A DNA stretch of 64,000 nucleotides. It comes from JABLTI01 sp035528035 (GTDB lineage Archaea; Asgardarchaeota; Heimdallarchaeia; JABLTI01). The stretch's first letter is position 1; the number at the start of each line of letters is the position of its first letter. A model generated the notes under the pieces. It saw only the letters and a list, made by a program, of their open reading frames with translations. It was not told the origin of the DNA and did not search any database. Both the position numbers and the translations under genes were made by a program. The stretch is from contig DATKZI010000053.1 of NCBI GenBank assembly GCA_035528035.1, forward strand, positions 1 through 64,000. Direction: 5' to 3'. This document shows, one piece after another, positions 9,389-18,915 of the stretch.

Positions 9389-10390
9389 TTAATGAATTCT
9401 ATCAATTGCCATTTCAGCTATATCCAATCCATAACCACAAATTCTGTCAAGATTTCTTTCAACTAATTGAATATGAATTTCAGTATCAAAATCAGGTGAT
9501 CTTTTTCTGGATAATTTTTTACTTTTCAATTTTTCATTCAAATCTTGAAAGATTTTTATTGCTTTAAATGCCAAGTCTACTTTTTTACTTAAAAAACTTT
9601 GAATTGCCTGAGTGTGTATTTCTATTGCTTCATTTGAATAACTTTGTAAATATTTAGCAATCTCCTCATCGATTTTTTTTCCATTCAATTCAATACAGCT
9701 TGTAGCTATGCTTTCACAATGATCAGCAATTTTCTCCAATGATTTTGCAACAGGATAAATATATAGAACATCTTGTGGTTTAATATTAAGTTCCTTAAGA
9801 AATGTAGGATTTTCTAATGCTGAAATTATCTCTCTTCTGATAAGGAAATATAATCTATCTACGGAACACTCTCTGCCAGAAATATCCTTAGCGCTTTCAA
9901 TATCAGAATTTATTAACGCTTCTAGAGCCATTGTTTGCATACCTCGTGCAATTAAATGAGCTCTTCTTAGAGCTTTATCAATTGGAAATTCTCCATGAAC
10001 AGCTAAATCTCGTATTTCTATCTCATTAAATCCCTCAGATATGATTTCACTTCCAATGAGATTTTCAACTGTAGTAGTAACTGCTTTTCTTATTTTCAAG
10101 GAAATCTCTTTTTTAGATGAAACAATAACTTTTGAGTACCCAGCTAGATATTTAGAGATAATCAATTTTTCAAGCAAACTAATATCTTCAATTTTATCAA
10201 TATCAATCGTTATTTCCTTTTCTCTGGTACCAGATAAATTTCCTTTTGATATAAGCAACGTGCCATCCGATTGTTCTAGAATCGATAATTCATCACCCTG
10301 CTGAATGTTTAATCTATCAATCCATTCCCTAGGGAGACTTATAGTATAAGTTGATCGCCCTGTTAATTGTATTCGTCGATTTATAGCCAT
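9389..10390 (-). CDS. AbrB/SpoVT-PhoU fusion regulator
   Basis: Residues 1-47 form a swapped-hairpin AbrB/SpoVT DNA-binding domain (RIQLTGRSTYTISLPREWID, then GDELSILEQSDGTLLIS). The remaining roughly 285 residues are PhoU-like helices (LEKIADHCESIATSCI; LVERNLDRICGYGLDIAE). This archaeal architecture is thought to regulate phosphate genes. ATG at 10390 is chosen because GAGGAC precedes it; an upstream in-frame start at 10462 would add 24 unlikely residues. It is divergent from pstS and sits between the two halves of the pst locus. Confidence 0.88.
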   Translation of the reverse strand: MAINRRIQLTGRSTYTISLPREWIDRLNIQQGDELSILEQSDGTLLISKGNLSGTREKEITIDIDKIEDISLLEKLIISKYLAGYSKVIVSSKKEISLKIRKAVTTTVENLIGSEIISEGFNEIEIRDLAVHGEFPIDKALRRAHLIARGMQTMALEALINSDIESAKDISGRECSVDRLYFLIRREIISALENPTFLKELNIKPQDVLYIYPVAKSLEKIADHCESIATSCIELNGKKIDEEIAKYLQSYSNEAIEIHTQAIQSFLSKKVDLAFKAIKIFQDLNEKLKSKKLSRKRSPDFDTEIHIQLVERNLDRICGYGLDIAEMAIDRIH

Positions 10391-10469
10391 TTTTTTGTCC
10401 TCATATGCCTGGGTTTTTTCGTTATTTTTAATATAGAAGCTAAAACTTGATATATGCTCCAAGAATAGT

Positions 10470-10497
10470 CTATATTAGATAAGATTCATCTATATAG
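10470..10497. promoter_or_regulatory. Inverted repeat between AbrB-PhoU gene and pstS
   Basis: CTATATTAGAT and ATCTATATAG are inverted repeats, differing by one base, separated by 7 nt. They lie in the divergent promoter region of the AbrB-PhoU gene and pstS. They could be an operator for that regulator or back-to-back TATA elements. Confidence 0.35.
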
Positions 10498-10624
10498 AGC
10501 TTTTTCATGTATATACCATTATTGACTCAAAAATAGATTACTATGACAATTATTAAGACTAAAAAAACTATAGGCGGGTTATAAGAAAAAAGAAACGAAA
10601 TAAAAAATAGGAGAAAAAATTAAT

Positions 10625-11527
10625 TTGTCATTTACTAGCAAAAATAAATTTTTGCCTTATATTCTCATTGCATTAATCCCTATAGCAGGACTTTCAGGAT
10701 GGTTAATCGCTAAAAATATCTTGCAAAGTGGAGAAGCATACAGTTTAAACATAGCAGGATCCACAACTGTTTTTAAAATTGCTAATGAAGTAAAGGATGA
10801 ATTTTCCGCAACACATCTAGGTGTATCAATTACTGTTACTGGGACAGGATCTGGTGCAGGTATAACCGCTTTACTTGATGGGCAAATAGATATTGCTATG
10901 GCTTCAAGACCAATTAAAAGTGAAGAAAATACTACAGGTGGAAATGATCTAAAAGCTTTTGCAACAGCAAAAGATGGTTTGGCAATAATTGTGCATGAAT
11001 CTGCGAATACTCTTGATCTTACTTTAGATGAAGCAAGAGCGATATTTAATGGGACAGTAACAGATTGGTCAGATCCAATCGTTGCAGAAGCAGGATTGAC
11101 AGGAACAATACAACTCATAGTAAGAGAAGAAGGTTCTGGTACCCGTGATACTTTTAATGAGCTAGTTATGGGTGATGAAACGCAACTTGAAGAAGGAAGC
11201 AGTTATCCAGGAAATGAATTGGCTAAGTCAAGTAATCAGGTAATTGTAGATGCTGTTGCTGCAAATTCAAATTATATTGGATATGTTGGTTTAGGTTATG
11301 TCGATGATCGAATTGATGCTGTTGTAATAGAGGGTGTTGTTCCATCTATTGAATCGGTGCAAGATGCATCTTATCTAATTCAAAGAGAATTATTCTTTGT
11401 TACCAATGGTACACCATCAGGTATTATTGGTGAATTTATTAATTGGCTATATAGCCCTGATGGTCAAAGTATTGTAGTAGATTCCGGATTCATAAATGTA
11501 CTACCAACAAAAGATGAGATTTACTGA
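10625..11527 (+). CDS. pstS: Phosphate-binding protein PstS (first copy)
   Basis: A 300-residue periplasmic-type binding protein with an N-terminal hydrophobic anchor (about 9-29). The mature start LNIAGSTTVFKIANEV and the segment GTGSGAGITALLDGQIDIAMASR carry the phosphate-contacting Ser/Thr/Asp pattern. REEGSGTRDTF is the second conserved contact loop. It captures phosphate outside the cell for PstC/PstA. TTG start behind GGAG; pstC follows 85 nt downstream. Confidence 0.94.
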   Translation: MSFTSKNKFLPYILIALIPIAGLSGWLIAKNILQSGEAYSLNIAGSTTVFKIANEVKDEFSATHLGVSITVTGTGSGAGITALLDGQIDIAMASRPIKSEENTTGGNDLKAFATAKDGLAIIVHESANTLDLTLDEARAIFNGTVTDWSDPIVAEAGLTGTIQLIVREEGSGTRDTFNELVMGDETQLEEGSSYPGNELAKSSNQVIVDAVAANSNYIGYVGLGYVDDRIDAVVIEGVVPSIESVQDASYLIQRELFFVTNGTPSGIIGEFINWLYSPDGQSIVVDSGFINVLPTKDEIY

Positions 11528-11612
11528 AAAAATATAAGAGATATGAGGAGAAAATAATTTCATTATTTTCTCATACTATTAATTTCCCAATCAATTATTA
11601 GGAGTTAAAATA

Positions 11613-12725
11613 TTGTCAATTAAGAAAAATAGTCTTAATAACTCAAAGATTCCTGTTGAAAATCTGGATGGAATAAATTCGGAAAATAGTTCTAGTGAGG
11701 ATTTAGAATCAATAAAAAAAGACAGTTTAATTGAATTAGAAGTTCTTAATATTGGGAAACAAAAAATCAGTTGGCAAAAAATCATCTTGTTATTTTTAGC
11801 AAGTATTTCTATCATTATTTTACTCATGATTTTTGTTTTTATTTTAGCTAATGGGATTCAAATTATCCCAGACATAATGAATCAATATTTGGCAGAAAAT
11901 CCTGATAAATCAAAATTTGTTGCTTTTTGGATTAGTTTATTTGATTTTCTCTTTAGAAATGAATGGAAACCAGCAAGTGGAGAATTTGGTATTGCTCATG
12001 GCATTATTGGTACCCTATTAGTAGTTACCGTTGCTATGATAATCTCTGTACCAATTAGTGTTGCCTGTGCAGTTTTTATGTCAGAAATTGCTCCCTCACA
12101 GATAAGAAAAATACTAAAACCAACTGTTGAATTGCTTGCAAGTATTCCCTCTATTGTTTTTGGTTTCTTTGGATTGTTTACTTTTGTTCCAGCTATAAAA
12201 TATATTTTCAATCTAGATTTTATGGTGAAAATTTTTGGTAAAGCTCTCCCAACAGGTGAAACAGCTTTATCTGGAGGAATTATACTAGCAATAATGGTTA
12301 TCCCTACAATTGTTTCAATCACTGATGATTCGTTAAAAGCTGTTCCTCATTCTTATCGAGAAGGATCTTTTGCTTTAGGAGCAACCAAATGGCAAACAGT
12401 CTCAAAAATAGTTGTTCCAGCCTCAATATCAGGAATTTTTGCTGCAACAATTTTGGCTTTTGGCAGAGCGATAGGAGAAACAATGGCTGTTTTAATGGTG
12501 GCTGGTGGATCACCTAATATTCCGAAACCATTTTTTGATATACTAGAACCTGTGGATCCATTAACAGCAATAATCGCCCGAGAGCTTGGAGAGGCAGCAA
12601 GTGGGAGTATGCAATTTCATGCCATTTTTGCTACTGCTATAGTATTATTCACTATAACCTTTTTTGTAAATATTATTGGTAATGCAATAATCAAACGTTA
12701 TTCTAAAAAGCTTAGAGGTGCTTGA
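11613..12725 (+). CDS. pstC: Phosphate ABC transporter permease PstC
   Basis: This 370-residue membrane protein has a long charged cytoplasmic N-terminus (about 50 residues). A first helix follows, then the binding-protein-dependent permease domain, with the coupling motif SYREGSFALGATKWQTVSKIV and GRAIGETMAVLMVAGG. It forms the phosphate channel with PstA. TTG start behind TTAGGAG. pstA begins 3 nt after its stop, so the two are translationally close. Confidence 0.94.
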   Translation: MSIKKNSLNNSKIPVENLDGINSENSSSEDLESIKKDSLIELEVLNIGKQKISWQKIILLFLASISIIILLMIFVFILANGIQIIPDIMNQYLAENPDKSKFVAFWISLFDFLFRNEWKPASGEFGIAHGIIGTLLVVTVAMIISVPISVACAVFMSEIAPSQIRKILKPTVELLASIPSIVFGFFGLFTFVPAIKYIFNLDFMVKIFGKALPTGETALSGGIILAIMVIPTIVSITDDSLKAVPHSYREGSFALGATKWQTVSKIVVPASISGIFAATILAFGRAIGETMAVLMVAGGSPNIPKPFFDILEPVDPLTAIIARELGEAASGSMQFHAIFATAIVLFTITFFVNIIGNAIIKRYSKKLRGA

Positions 12726-12728
12726 GAA

Positions 12729-13694
12729 ATGTTCAAGAAATTTCGAAAACGTAAAGAAAAAAATAATGAAAACACAAGTGCAATTGATATAGAATCTAAT
12801 GAATCAAATTTCACATGTGAACATTTAAGCTTTGCAGAATTACCACGACGAAGACAACTAATAAAACCTAAAGGATCACAAAAAGTAATGTATGGGATGT
12901 TATGGTCCTCTGCTGGATTTATTATCGCTATTTTATTGATAGTTATTTTACTTATAGTTATCAAAGGGATTCAAGGATTTAGTTTTAAAATGATTTATCA
13001 AGCACCATCTGAATACGAATGGTCAGTTAGACCAGCAATTTTCGGAACAATATTATTGATCATTGGTGCTGTTGTTATAGCACTACCATTAAGTCTTTCT
13101 GCAGCTATTTACTTGACAGAATATGCCAAAAAAGGCAGGTTGATAAATTTCATCAATCAAGGAATTAATAATCTAGCAGGAGTTCCATCTATTGTTTTCG
13201 GTATTTTTGGCTATGCATTCTTTAGTATTGCTTTAGGAATGGGCCGTTCTATGTATGCAGGTTGGCTTACACTTGCATGCATGATTTTACCAACAATTAT
13301 CAGAACATCTGAAGAAGCTTTGAAAAGTGTACCCAATAGCTACCGGGAGGGAAGTTTAGCCTTAGGAGCAACCAAATGGCGAACGATCAGATATATCGTT
13401 TTACCAGCAGCTACACCAGGGATAACCACTGGTGTTATTTTAGCTCTGGGAAGAGCAGCAGGCGAAACTGCAGCAATATTGTTTGTTGGAGGAAGTATTG
13501 TTCCAGGTTTTTTGGGCTTCGAGTCACCTTTTGGTGCACTACCCATTTATCTATATTTAATGGCTATTTCAGCTCCAGCAAGCACAAGAAATATTCAATG
13601 GGCTATTGCTTTAATTCTAATCTTGGTTGTTTTTAGTTTTAATGCAGGAGCTATCATTATTAGAAATCGAACTGAGAAAAGAAGTGGTCTATAA
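12729..13694 (+). CDS. pstA: Phosphate ABC transporter permease PstA
   Basis: A 321-residue membrane permease partner of PstC. The charged cytoplasmic N-terminus (about 55 residues) is followed by about six helices. The coupling loop SYREGSLALGATKWRTIRYIV and GRAAGETAAILFVGG match the family. ATG start, 3 nt after pstC. The second pstS follows about 110 nt downstream. Confidence 0.94.
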   Translation: MFKKFRKRKEKNNENTSAIDIESNESNFTCEHLSFAELPRRRQLIKPKGSQKVMYGMLWSSAGFIIAILLIVILLIVIKGIQGFSFKMIYQAPSEYEWSVRPAIFGTILLIIGAVVIALPLSLSAAIYLTEYAKKGRLINFINQGINNLAGVPSIVFGIFGYAFFSIALGMGRSMYAGWLTLACMILPTIIRTSEEALKSVPNSYREGSLALGATKWRTIRYIVLPAATPGITTGVILALGRAAGETAAILFVGGSIVPGFLGFESPFGALPIYLYLMAISAPASTRNIQWAIALILILVVFSFNAGAIIIRNRTEKRSGL

Positions 13695-13803
13695 AAAAAT
13701 GAATTATATGTCTCCCCTAAAAATCGACATTGTTCAATCAAACAAATTTTATATGTTTTAAATCTAAGTAAAATTGAATTTATTTCATAGGTTGTAAACA
13801 AAA

Positions 13804-14709
13804 ATGCCCTTCAATAAACAAAAACGAAATACAATAATTCTAATAATATTGATACCTGTGGCTGCTGTTTTTGGTGGAATAATCTCTTGGTCCAATGTTA
13901 TAAAAGTGTCCCAATATGAGCTAAATATTGAAGGATCGACTACAGCTTACAAAATAGTTGAAAATTTATCAAAGGAATTTTCAGTAGTACATCAAAGTGT
14001 ACAGATTTCTGTAACAGGTACAGATTCAAGCTCTGGAATAACTGCCTTAATTGAAGGTTTAATAGATATTGCTATGTCATCCAGACCTGTAACTTCTCTT
14101 GAGAATTTAAGTGCTGATGATTCTCTAAAATCCATTCCTATAGCGAAAGATGTTCTAGCAATAATAGTAAATGAGAATGCTAATCCATTCAATATATCAA
14201 TAGATGGTTTAAGGGCTATTTTCAATGGTACTATTTCTGATTGGTCAAATCCTTTAGTTTCAGCAGCTGGTCTTATTGGGCCTATCCAGGTAGTAGTTCG
14301 AGAAATGGGTTCTGGGAGTAGAAATTTCTTCAATGATTTTGTTATGGAGGATGTAACTCAAACCATAACTGGAAGCAGTTATGTTGAAACAGCAATTGAA
14401 AAAACAAGCAATCAATTGATGCTTGATGCTGTTGCAAATAATGAAAACTATATTGGTTATCTTGGATTAGGTTTTCTCACCGTAGGAGTAAATTCTTTAG
14501 GAGTTGAAAATATTACTCCATCAATAGAAACAATAGAAGACGAAAGTTATCCCCTTCAAAGAGAATTGCTTTTAGTAATTAAGAATATACCAACTGAAAA
14601 TCTAATGATCAATGAGTTTATTAATTGGGCTTTAAGTCCAAATGGACAAAAAATAGTCGAAGAAATGGGTTTTGTACCCATAGCCAAAATTATTGTGAAA
14701 GTCGATTAG
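13804..14709 (+). CDS. pstS: Phosphate-binding protein PstS (second copy)
   Basis: The 301-residue paralogue of the pstS at 10625 has the same layout: an N-terminal anchor helix (about 9-30), LNIEGSTTAYKIVENL, GTDSSSGITALIEGLIDIAMSSR, and REMGSGSRNFF. The contact loop reads GTDSSSG where the first copy has GTGSGAG, so the affinity or ligand preference may differ. ATG start. It ends the plus-strand pst cluster and converges on the PiT operon. Confidence 0.92.
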   Translation: MPFNKQKRNTIILIILIPVAAVFGGIISWSNVIKVSQYELNIEGSTTAYKIVENLSKEFSVVHQSVQISVTGTDSSSGITALIEGLIDIAMSSRPVTSLENLSADDSLKSIPIAKDVLAIIVNENANPFNISIDGLRAIFNGTISDWSNPLVSAAGLIGPIQVVVREMGSGSRNFFNDFVMEDVTQTITGSSYVETAIEKTSNQLMLDAVANNENYIGYLGLGFLTVGVNSLGVENITPSIETIEDESYPLQRELLLVIKNIPTENLMINEFINWALSPNGQKIVEEMGFVPIAKIIVKVD

Positions 14710-14731
14710 TATTATTTCACTTCATTTTATA

Positions 14732-15508
14732 TTAATCTGTATTTACTTTACTTTCTTGTTTTTTATTCTTCTTATTTAGCTTCTCTATTCTTTTCTGTTT
14801 TCTCTTATCTTTAGAAGTGTCAGCTTTTTCTTCATCATTAGCTTCCTTTTTATCATCAATCTTCAAATGATCATGATGGTAACTGAATTCTTTTACAATA
14901 TGTATTATTTTATCCCCTACAAGCATCATATCATGTAAAACAGCTCGTAAAGCATTGCCGATTAGGACTTCCGGATCATCGAATTTATATTCACATTCTT
15001 CTCCTTCTTCTTCACAGTATTTGAATTTGAATAATCCATCTATGATTCGATTACATGTATCATTTAATTCTTCTATATTTTCTAAAGCAAGCTCATAATT
15101 ATCATAAAGTGCCTTCATTGAATAATGCATTAGTTTACCGGCAATGGATATTTCCTTTAAAATTTGGATTAATCGTTGTGAATCTTTTTTATTCATTTTT
15201 TCAAGATATTCATCCATTAGTAAACGAATTTCTTTACTTTTAATTGAGACAATGTTAATTCGTTCAAAAAGTTGGAATTTTTCCAGTTCAATTTTTGTAT
15301 CAACTTGTCCTTCTTTCATTAATTTAAGCAATTCACCACGAATGTGTTTCTCTTCAACTTCGCAAATATCTAATGTATGACAAGGGATTTCTGTTCCACA
15401 TTGAACATAGAGTGCTTCGAAATATTTACTTGGAATAAATGATAACTGAATTAATTTGTATTCCATATCTTTCTGAATTTTTCTGAAACCTAATAATCTA
15501 TCAAACAT
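14732..15508 (-). CDS. PhoU/DUF47-like helical protein with a lysine-rich tail
   Basis: A 258-residue, mostly helical protein. Its start codon overlaps the stop of the PiT transporter by one base (TAATG), so translation is probably coupled. The core (about 60-215) resembles PhoU/DUF47 helices but is diverged. The last 40 residues are a charged Lys/Glu tail without structure. Cysteines in TEIPCHTLDIC and KYCEEEGEEC could bind metal. It probably modulates the phosphate transporter encoded before it. Confidence 0.6.
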   Translation of the reverse strand: MFDRLLGFRKIQKDMEYKLIQLSFIPSKYFEALYVQCGTEIPCHTLDICEVEEKHIRGELLKLMKEGQVDTKIELEKFQLFERINIVSIKSKEIRLLMDEYLEKMNKKDSQRLIQILKEISIAGKLMHYSMKALYDNYELALENIEELNDTCNRIIDGLFKFKYCEEEGEECEYKFDDPEVLIGNALRAVLHDMMLVGDKIIHIVKEFSYHHDHLKIDDKKEANDEEKADTSKDKRKQKRIEKLNKKNKKQESKVNTD

Positions 15509-16506
15509 TATGTTAGAACAACTCCTCTAAGTGCAAAATAACATCCGACAGCACACAATCCACTAATTAGTGGTGTCAGGAAAACAAATAATAAGATCAT
15601 CCTCAACGTTGAAAAATTAATTTGCTTTTTCATCCCTACACCTGCACCAACAAAACTCGAGACTAATGTTAGGGTTCCTGAAACAGGTATTCCTAAATAA
15701 ACAGCAATAAAAACAATAAAAGCTGCAACTCCTTCTGTTACAAAAGCTGATTCTGGGGTTAATTCAACTACTTCATTTCCCAATGTTTTCAAAACTCGCC
15801 AACCAATAATAATTAATCCTGCTCCTAAACCTAATCCTCCAAGGATAAAGGGTAATTTTTGGTAAAACCAGCTTCTATCTGGATTTTGTTCAAAAAACCA
15901 CACTATTGGAGCAATAGCATTATTTATGTCATTTCCCGCTCTTGAAAGGCCTGTCATAAAAACCATAGCAAGCAATAGAACACCAAAGATGGTATTAGCT
16001 TTTTCAGTTCCTCGGAAACTTTTCACTGATCTTCGAAGTATTGCATTAACTAGTTTCATTACAGTAAATGAGATGGTAAATCCTAGTACTGGCGAAATAA
16101 ACCATGTAGCTAATACATGTCCCATTCCACCCCAATTCCAATTGATCTTACTTCCTGTAGCAATTGAGATACCAAGAATAGAACCAACCATTGCTTCCGT
16201 TGAGGATATTGGCAAACCAAAAACTGAAGCTAAAACTAAACTAATAGCCATTGCAACATAAATGGATATTAGTACTAAATTTGAAGTCATATCAAGTTCT
16301 GATATATCATCTCTAAGAGTTTCGCCAACATTTTTTGAAAGAAATACTCCTCCAAGTAAAGCGATAATAGCACCAACTATTACCGCCATCCTAACTGATA
16401 ATCGTTTGACTCCTACGACTGAAGCGAATGTTTCATCATTAGCACCAATAGCAAATGCTAGTAATATTGAAACTACTATTATAACCATGAAGATTGCTGA
16501 TACCAT
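15508..16506 (-). CDS. PiT-family inorganic phosphate transporter
   Basis: This 332-residue membrane protein has about ten helices and the two inverted PiT signatures: FAIGANDETFASVVG near residue 20 and SRAGNDINNAIAPI near 190. PiT transporters are low-affinity symporters for phosphate (with metal, H+ or Na+). It lies between a DUF47 gene 25 nt upstream and a PhoU-like gene overlapping its stop, an arrangement typical of PiT operons. Confidence 0.92.
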   Translation of the reverse strand: MVSAIFMVIIVVSILLAFAIGANDETFASVVGVKRLSVRMAVIVGAIIALLGGVFLSKNVGETLRDDISELDMTSNLVLISIYVAMAISLVLASVFGLPISSTEAMVGSILGISIATGSKINWNWGGMGHVLATWFISPVLGFTISFTVMKLVNAILRRSVKSFRGTEKANTIFGVLLLAMVFMTGLSRAGNDINNAIAPIVWFFEQNPDRSWFYQKLPFILGGLGLGAGLIIIGWRVLKTLGNEVVELTPESAFVTEGVAAFIVFIAVYLGIPVSGTLTLVSSFVGAGVGMKKQINFSTLRMILLFVFLTPLISGLCAVGCYFALRGVVLT

Positions 16507-16531
16507 TAGACATCACATTTTATTGAAACAC

Positions 16532-17209
16532 TTAGACTTCACTTATTACTATTGACCGTAGAACATCTGAAGCATCTTCTGCAGAATTAGCCGCCTTTTC
16601 AATATCTCGCATAGCATGATCGAAAATTACTAATCCAGCAAAATTATCAGATACTTTTTGATATTCAAAATAAAGATGTTTTAATTTAGAGTAGAGCCCA
16701 TCAACTTGATGTTCAAGAAAGCTAATTTCAGTTGTTAAATCGATAGTCTTTTGAATGTCTTTTCTGTAAATGGATAATGCTTCCCCTAATTTCTGTGTAC
16801 ACATGTATATTAATTCACATGCTTTAGCTATTGTACTAAAAATTTCTTCTGGCAATTTGACTTTATGAATAATAAGCATATTTTCAGCTGTTCTTTTAGC
16901 ATAATTAGCGATTTCATCAGCTCGTTTGATAAAAGTCAATATATTTGACCGTAGTTTTGATTTTAATGCTCCTTTTGTCAATTCTAACCACATTTCAGCT
17001 AATAATCGATCAGCAGTATTTTCTTCAGCACCAATAATACCTACTTCTCGATCTAATCCAGCAAAATCACCTTTTCTCCAAGCTGCTACTGCATTCATTA
17101 ATGATTTAGTAGCAAGTTGTATTCGACCAAGATGCTCTTCCATTTTTTTCTGAATTTCTTCTTCAGCTCTTTTTCTAAGAAAGCCACTTATTCTCAAGTT
17201 TAACACCAA
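16532..17209 (-). CDS. DUF47 (PhoU-like) PiT accessory protein
   Basis: A 225-residue all-helical protein of the DUF47 family (IIGAEENTADRLLAEM, ADEIANYAKRTAENML, MRDIEKAANSAEDASDVL). DUF47 proteins are encoded with PiT transporters and regulate them. TTG at 17209 is the longest start; a second TTG at 17197 is better placed behind GGTG and may be the true one. It is the first gene of the DUF47-PiT-PhoU-like operon. Confidence 0.88.
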   Translation of the reverse strand: MVLNLRISGFLRKRAEEEIQKKMEEHLGRIQLATKSLMNAVAAWRKGDFAGLDREVGIIGAEENTADRLLAEMWLELTKGALKSKLRSNILTFIKRADEIANYAKRTAENMLIIHKVKLPEEIFSTIAKACELIYMCTQKLGEALSIYRKDIQKTIDLTTEISFLEHQVDGLYSKLKHLYFEYQKVSDNFAGLVIFDHAMRDIEKAANSAEDASDVLRSIVISEV

Positions 17210-17371
17210 TTTGCTGTTTTTCTATTTTTGATATTATCTTCTACTACAAAATAATCTAAATAAAAACCTTACGAGATAGTAATCAAATTAGCCTAATTTT
17301 TAAGTGCTACTAGATTTAATAATTACAAAATTGGTATAATACGGCATTCGATTCAAATATTTATAGACAAA

Positions 17372-17414
17372 GTACTTGGGGAGTACCATACATTTTATAT
17401 AAATCGGGGGTACT
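17372..17414 (+). promoter_or_regulatory. Promoter with GTACT inverted repeats
   Basis: A strong TATA-like TTTTATATAAA (17393-17403) lies about 40 nt before the ATG at 17440. Just upstream, GTACT and AGTAC form an inverted repeat around TGGGG (17372-17386). A third copy, GGGGTACT, follows the TATA box (17407-17414). This looks like a TATA box flanked by operator half-sites. Confidence 0.5.
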
Positions 17415-17439
17415 AAAAGATAAGGAAGAGTGATTAGAA

Positions 17440-17775
17440 ATGGAAAATCATAAAAAACAAGGAAATGGTAAATTTAAATCAAGCTCTAATATAATCAAAA
17501 CGTCATTTATTCTTGGCATAGTTGGAATTGTCGGTTTAGTTGTTCTAATACTTACAGTTGATTCTATAGTTTACTATACTCTTTTCGGCACGTCAAAAAT
17601 TCCGTTATATATTATATTTAGCTTGTATTTAGCTTCAACATTAATTTTGATGATTCTTGGAGGAATATCGTTTCGAAAAGGAAAAAATATTTATGGAATT
17701 ATAGGTTTTATCTTACAATTTGTTGCTTTCGCAATCTCAATAGGATTTACATTCGCAACCACACAGCTACCTTAA
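17440..17775 (+). CDS. Small three-helix membrane protein
   Basis: A 111-residue protein with three predicted membrane helices (about 23-46, 55-77 and 84-106) and a lysine-rich cytoplasmic N-terminus. The closing glycine-rich helices (GGISFRKGKNIYGIIGFILQ) resemble DUF4190-type small membrane proteins. No function known. It has its own strong TATA box with flanking repeats and stands between the PiT operon and purP. Confidence 0.6.
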   Translation: MENHKKQGNGKFKSSSNIIKTSFILGIVGIVGLVVLILTVDSIVYYTLFGTSKIPLYIIFSLYLASTLILMILGGISFRKGKNIYGIIGFILQFVAFAISIGFTFATTQLP

Positions 17776-17890
17776 CTTACAATTCTATTTTACTTTTCTT
17801 TTACGTAAAAGGAAAAACTTCTGACAAAAATCTGATTTCTACCATAATTTTTTATAGATACTTTTTTCAGTCATTTCATATCATCATTAG

Positions 17891-18910
17891 ATGTGTAAGA
17901 TTATGCAACCTAAAGCAGTAATAGCAACCACAAGTTCCCATTCAGCATTTTATAACATCATCCCTGGTGCTCTTGAAGAAGGAGTAGATGTATATGCTGT
18001 TTGCTATGACCGAGATTGGGAACTTTGGTCTCAATATCCAGAATTTCTTGAAAAGATAAATATCATTCGAGTTAAACATTATAATGTCCAAGATGAAACA
18101 GTAAAAGCTCTTAATTCTATTGATCATGATGTTATTATTGTCCCTCATGGTTCTTTTGTGAGGTATCTTTCTGTTAAAAATTTGAAAGCTTTAAAACATC
18201 CTATTTTTGGAGGAGTGAAAATTCTTGGGTACGAAGGAGACAGAAATAAAAATGTAGGGATTTTAGCTGCTTCTGGAATTTCCACACCAAAAGTTTTCGA
18301 GAGTATCAATGATATTGATAGACCTGTAATGGTTAAACTACATGGAGCTGAAGGGGGAAAAGGTTACTTTATTGCTTTCGACCAAAAAGACTTCAAGCAA
18401 AAATCTCAAGGGAAAGAAGTTGATTTTATTCAAGAATATATTAGTGGCGTTTCTGTTTATGCTCATTATTTCAGTTCTCCCCTTGAAAATCGTTGCGAGC
18501 TCTTGGGATTTGATCGTCGTTTAGAATCAAATGTTAATTCACAATACCTTGCACCTTTTGATAATCCATCCTTTACTGTAGTTGGTAATGTACCAATTGT
18601 TGTTCGTGAATCACTCATTCCAGAATATCACAAAATGGGAAGGAATTTTGTTGAGCAAACAGGTCTTGTTGGTCCTTTCTGTATCGAAACGATAGTAACA
18701 TCTGAACCGAAAATTTATGCTTTTGAATTCTCGGGGAGAATTGTAGCTGGAACAACAGTCTGGGTTCCTTATGGTAATACTTATGCGAATACCTTATGGG
18801 GAGAACCTATGTATATGGGTAAGCGAATTGCTCGTGAGATAAAGAATGCTTTCACTAAAGGAAAAATTGATTTAATATCTAAAGATTCACCTAAATTGAA
18901 GGAGATTTAG
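17891..18910 (+). CDS. purP: PurP, formate-dependent FAICAR synthetase
   Basis: This 339-residue ATP-grasp enzyme makes FAICAR from AICAR, formate and ATP, replacing the transformylase half of PurH in archaea. The nucleotide-binding N-terminal part has TSSHSAFYNIIPGALEEG, and the middle has the DUF1246/PurP pattern VMVKLHGAEGGKGYF. The C-terminal ATP-grasp core includes FEFSGRIVAGTTVW. A shorter start at 17903 (MQPKAVIATT) is likely because homologues begin close to it. It is 5 nt upstream of a second PurP-like gene. Confidence 0.9.
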   Translation: MCKIMQPKAVIATTSSHSAFYNIIPGALEEGVDVYAVCYDRDWELWSQYPEFLEKINIIRVKHYNVQDETVKALNSIDHDVIIVPHGSFVRYLSVKNLKALKHPIFGGVKILGYEGDRNKNVGILAASGISTPKVFESINDIDRPVMVKLHGAEGGKGYFIAFDQKDFKQKSQGKEVDFIQEYISGVSVYAHYFSSPLENRCELLGFDRRLESNVNSQYLAPFDNPSFTVVGNVPIVVRESLIPEYHKMGRNFVEQTGLVGPFCIETIVTSEPKIYAFEFSGRIVAGTTVWVPYGNTYANTLWGEPMYMGKRIAREIKNAFTKGKIDLISKDSPKLKEI

Positions 18911-18915
18911 TAGTT

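Noticed and set aside
12319..12513. Minus-strand frames inside pstC and other transporter genes
   Set aside because: They are mirror frames of well-supported membrane proteins and carry no family motifs or ribosome sites.
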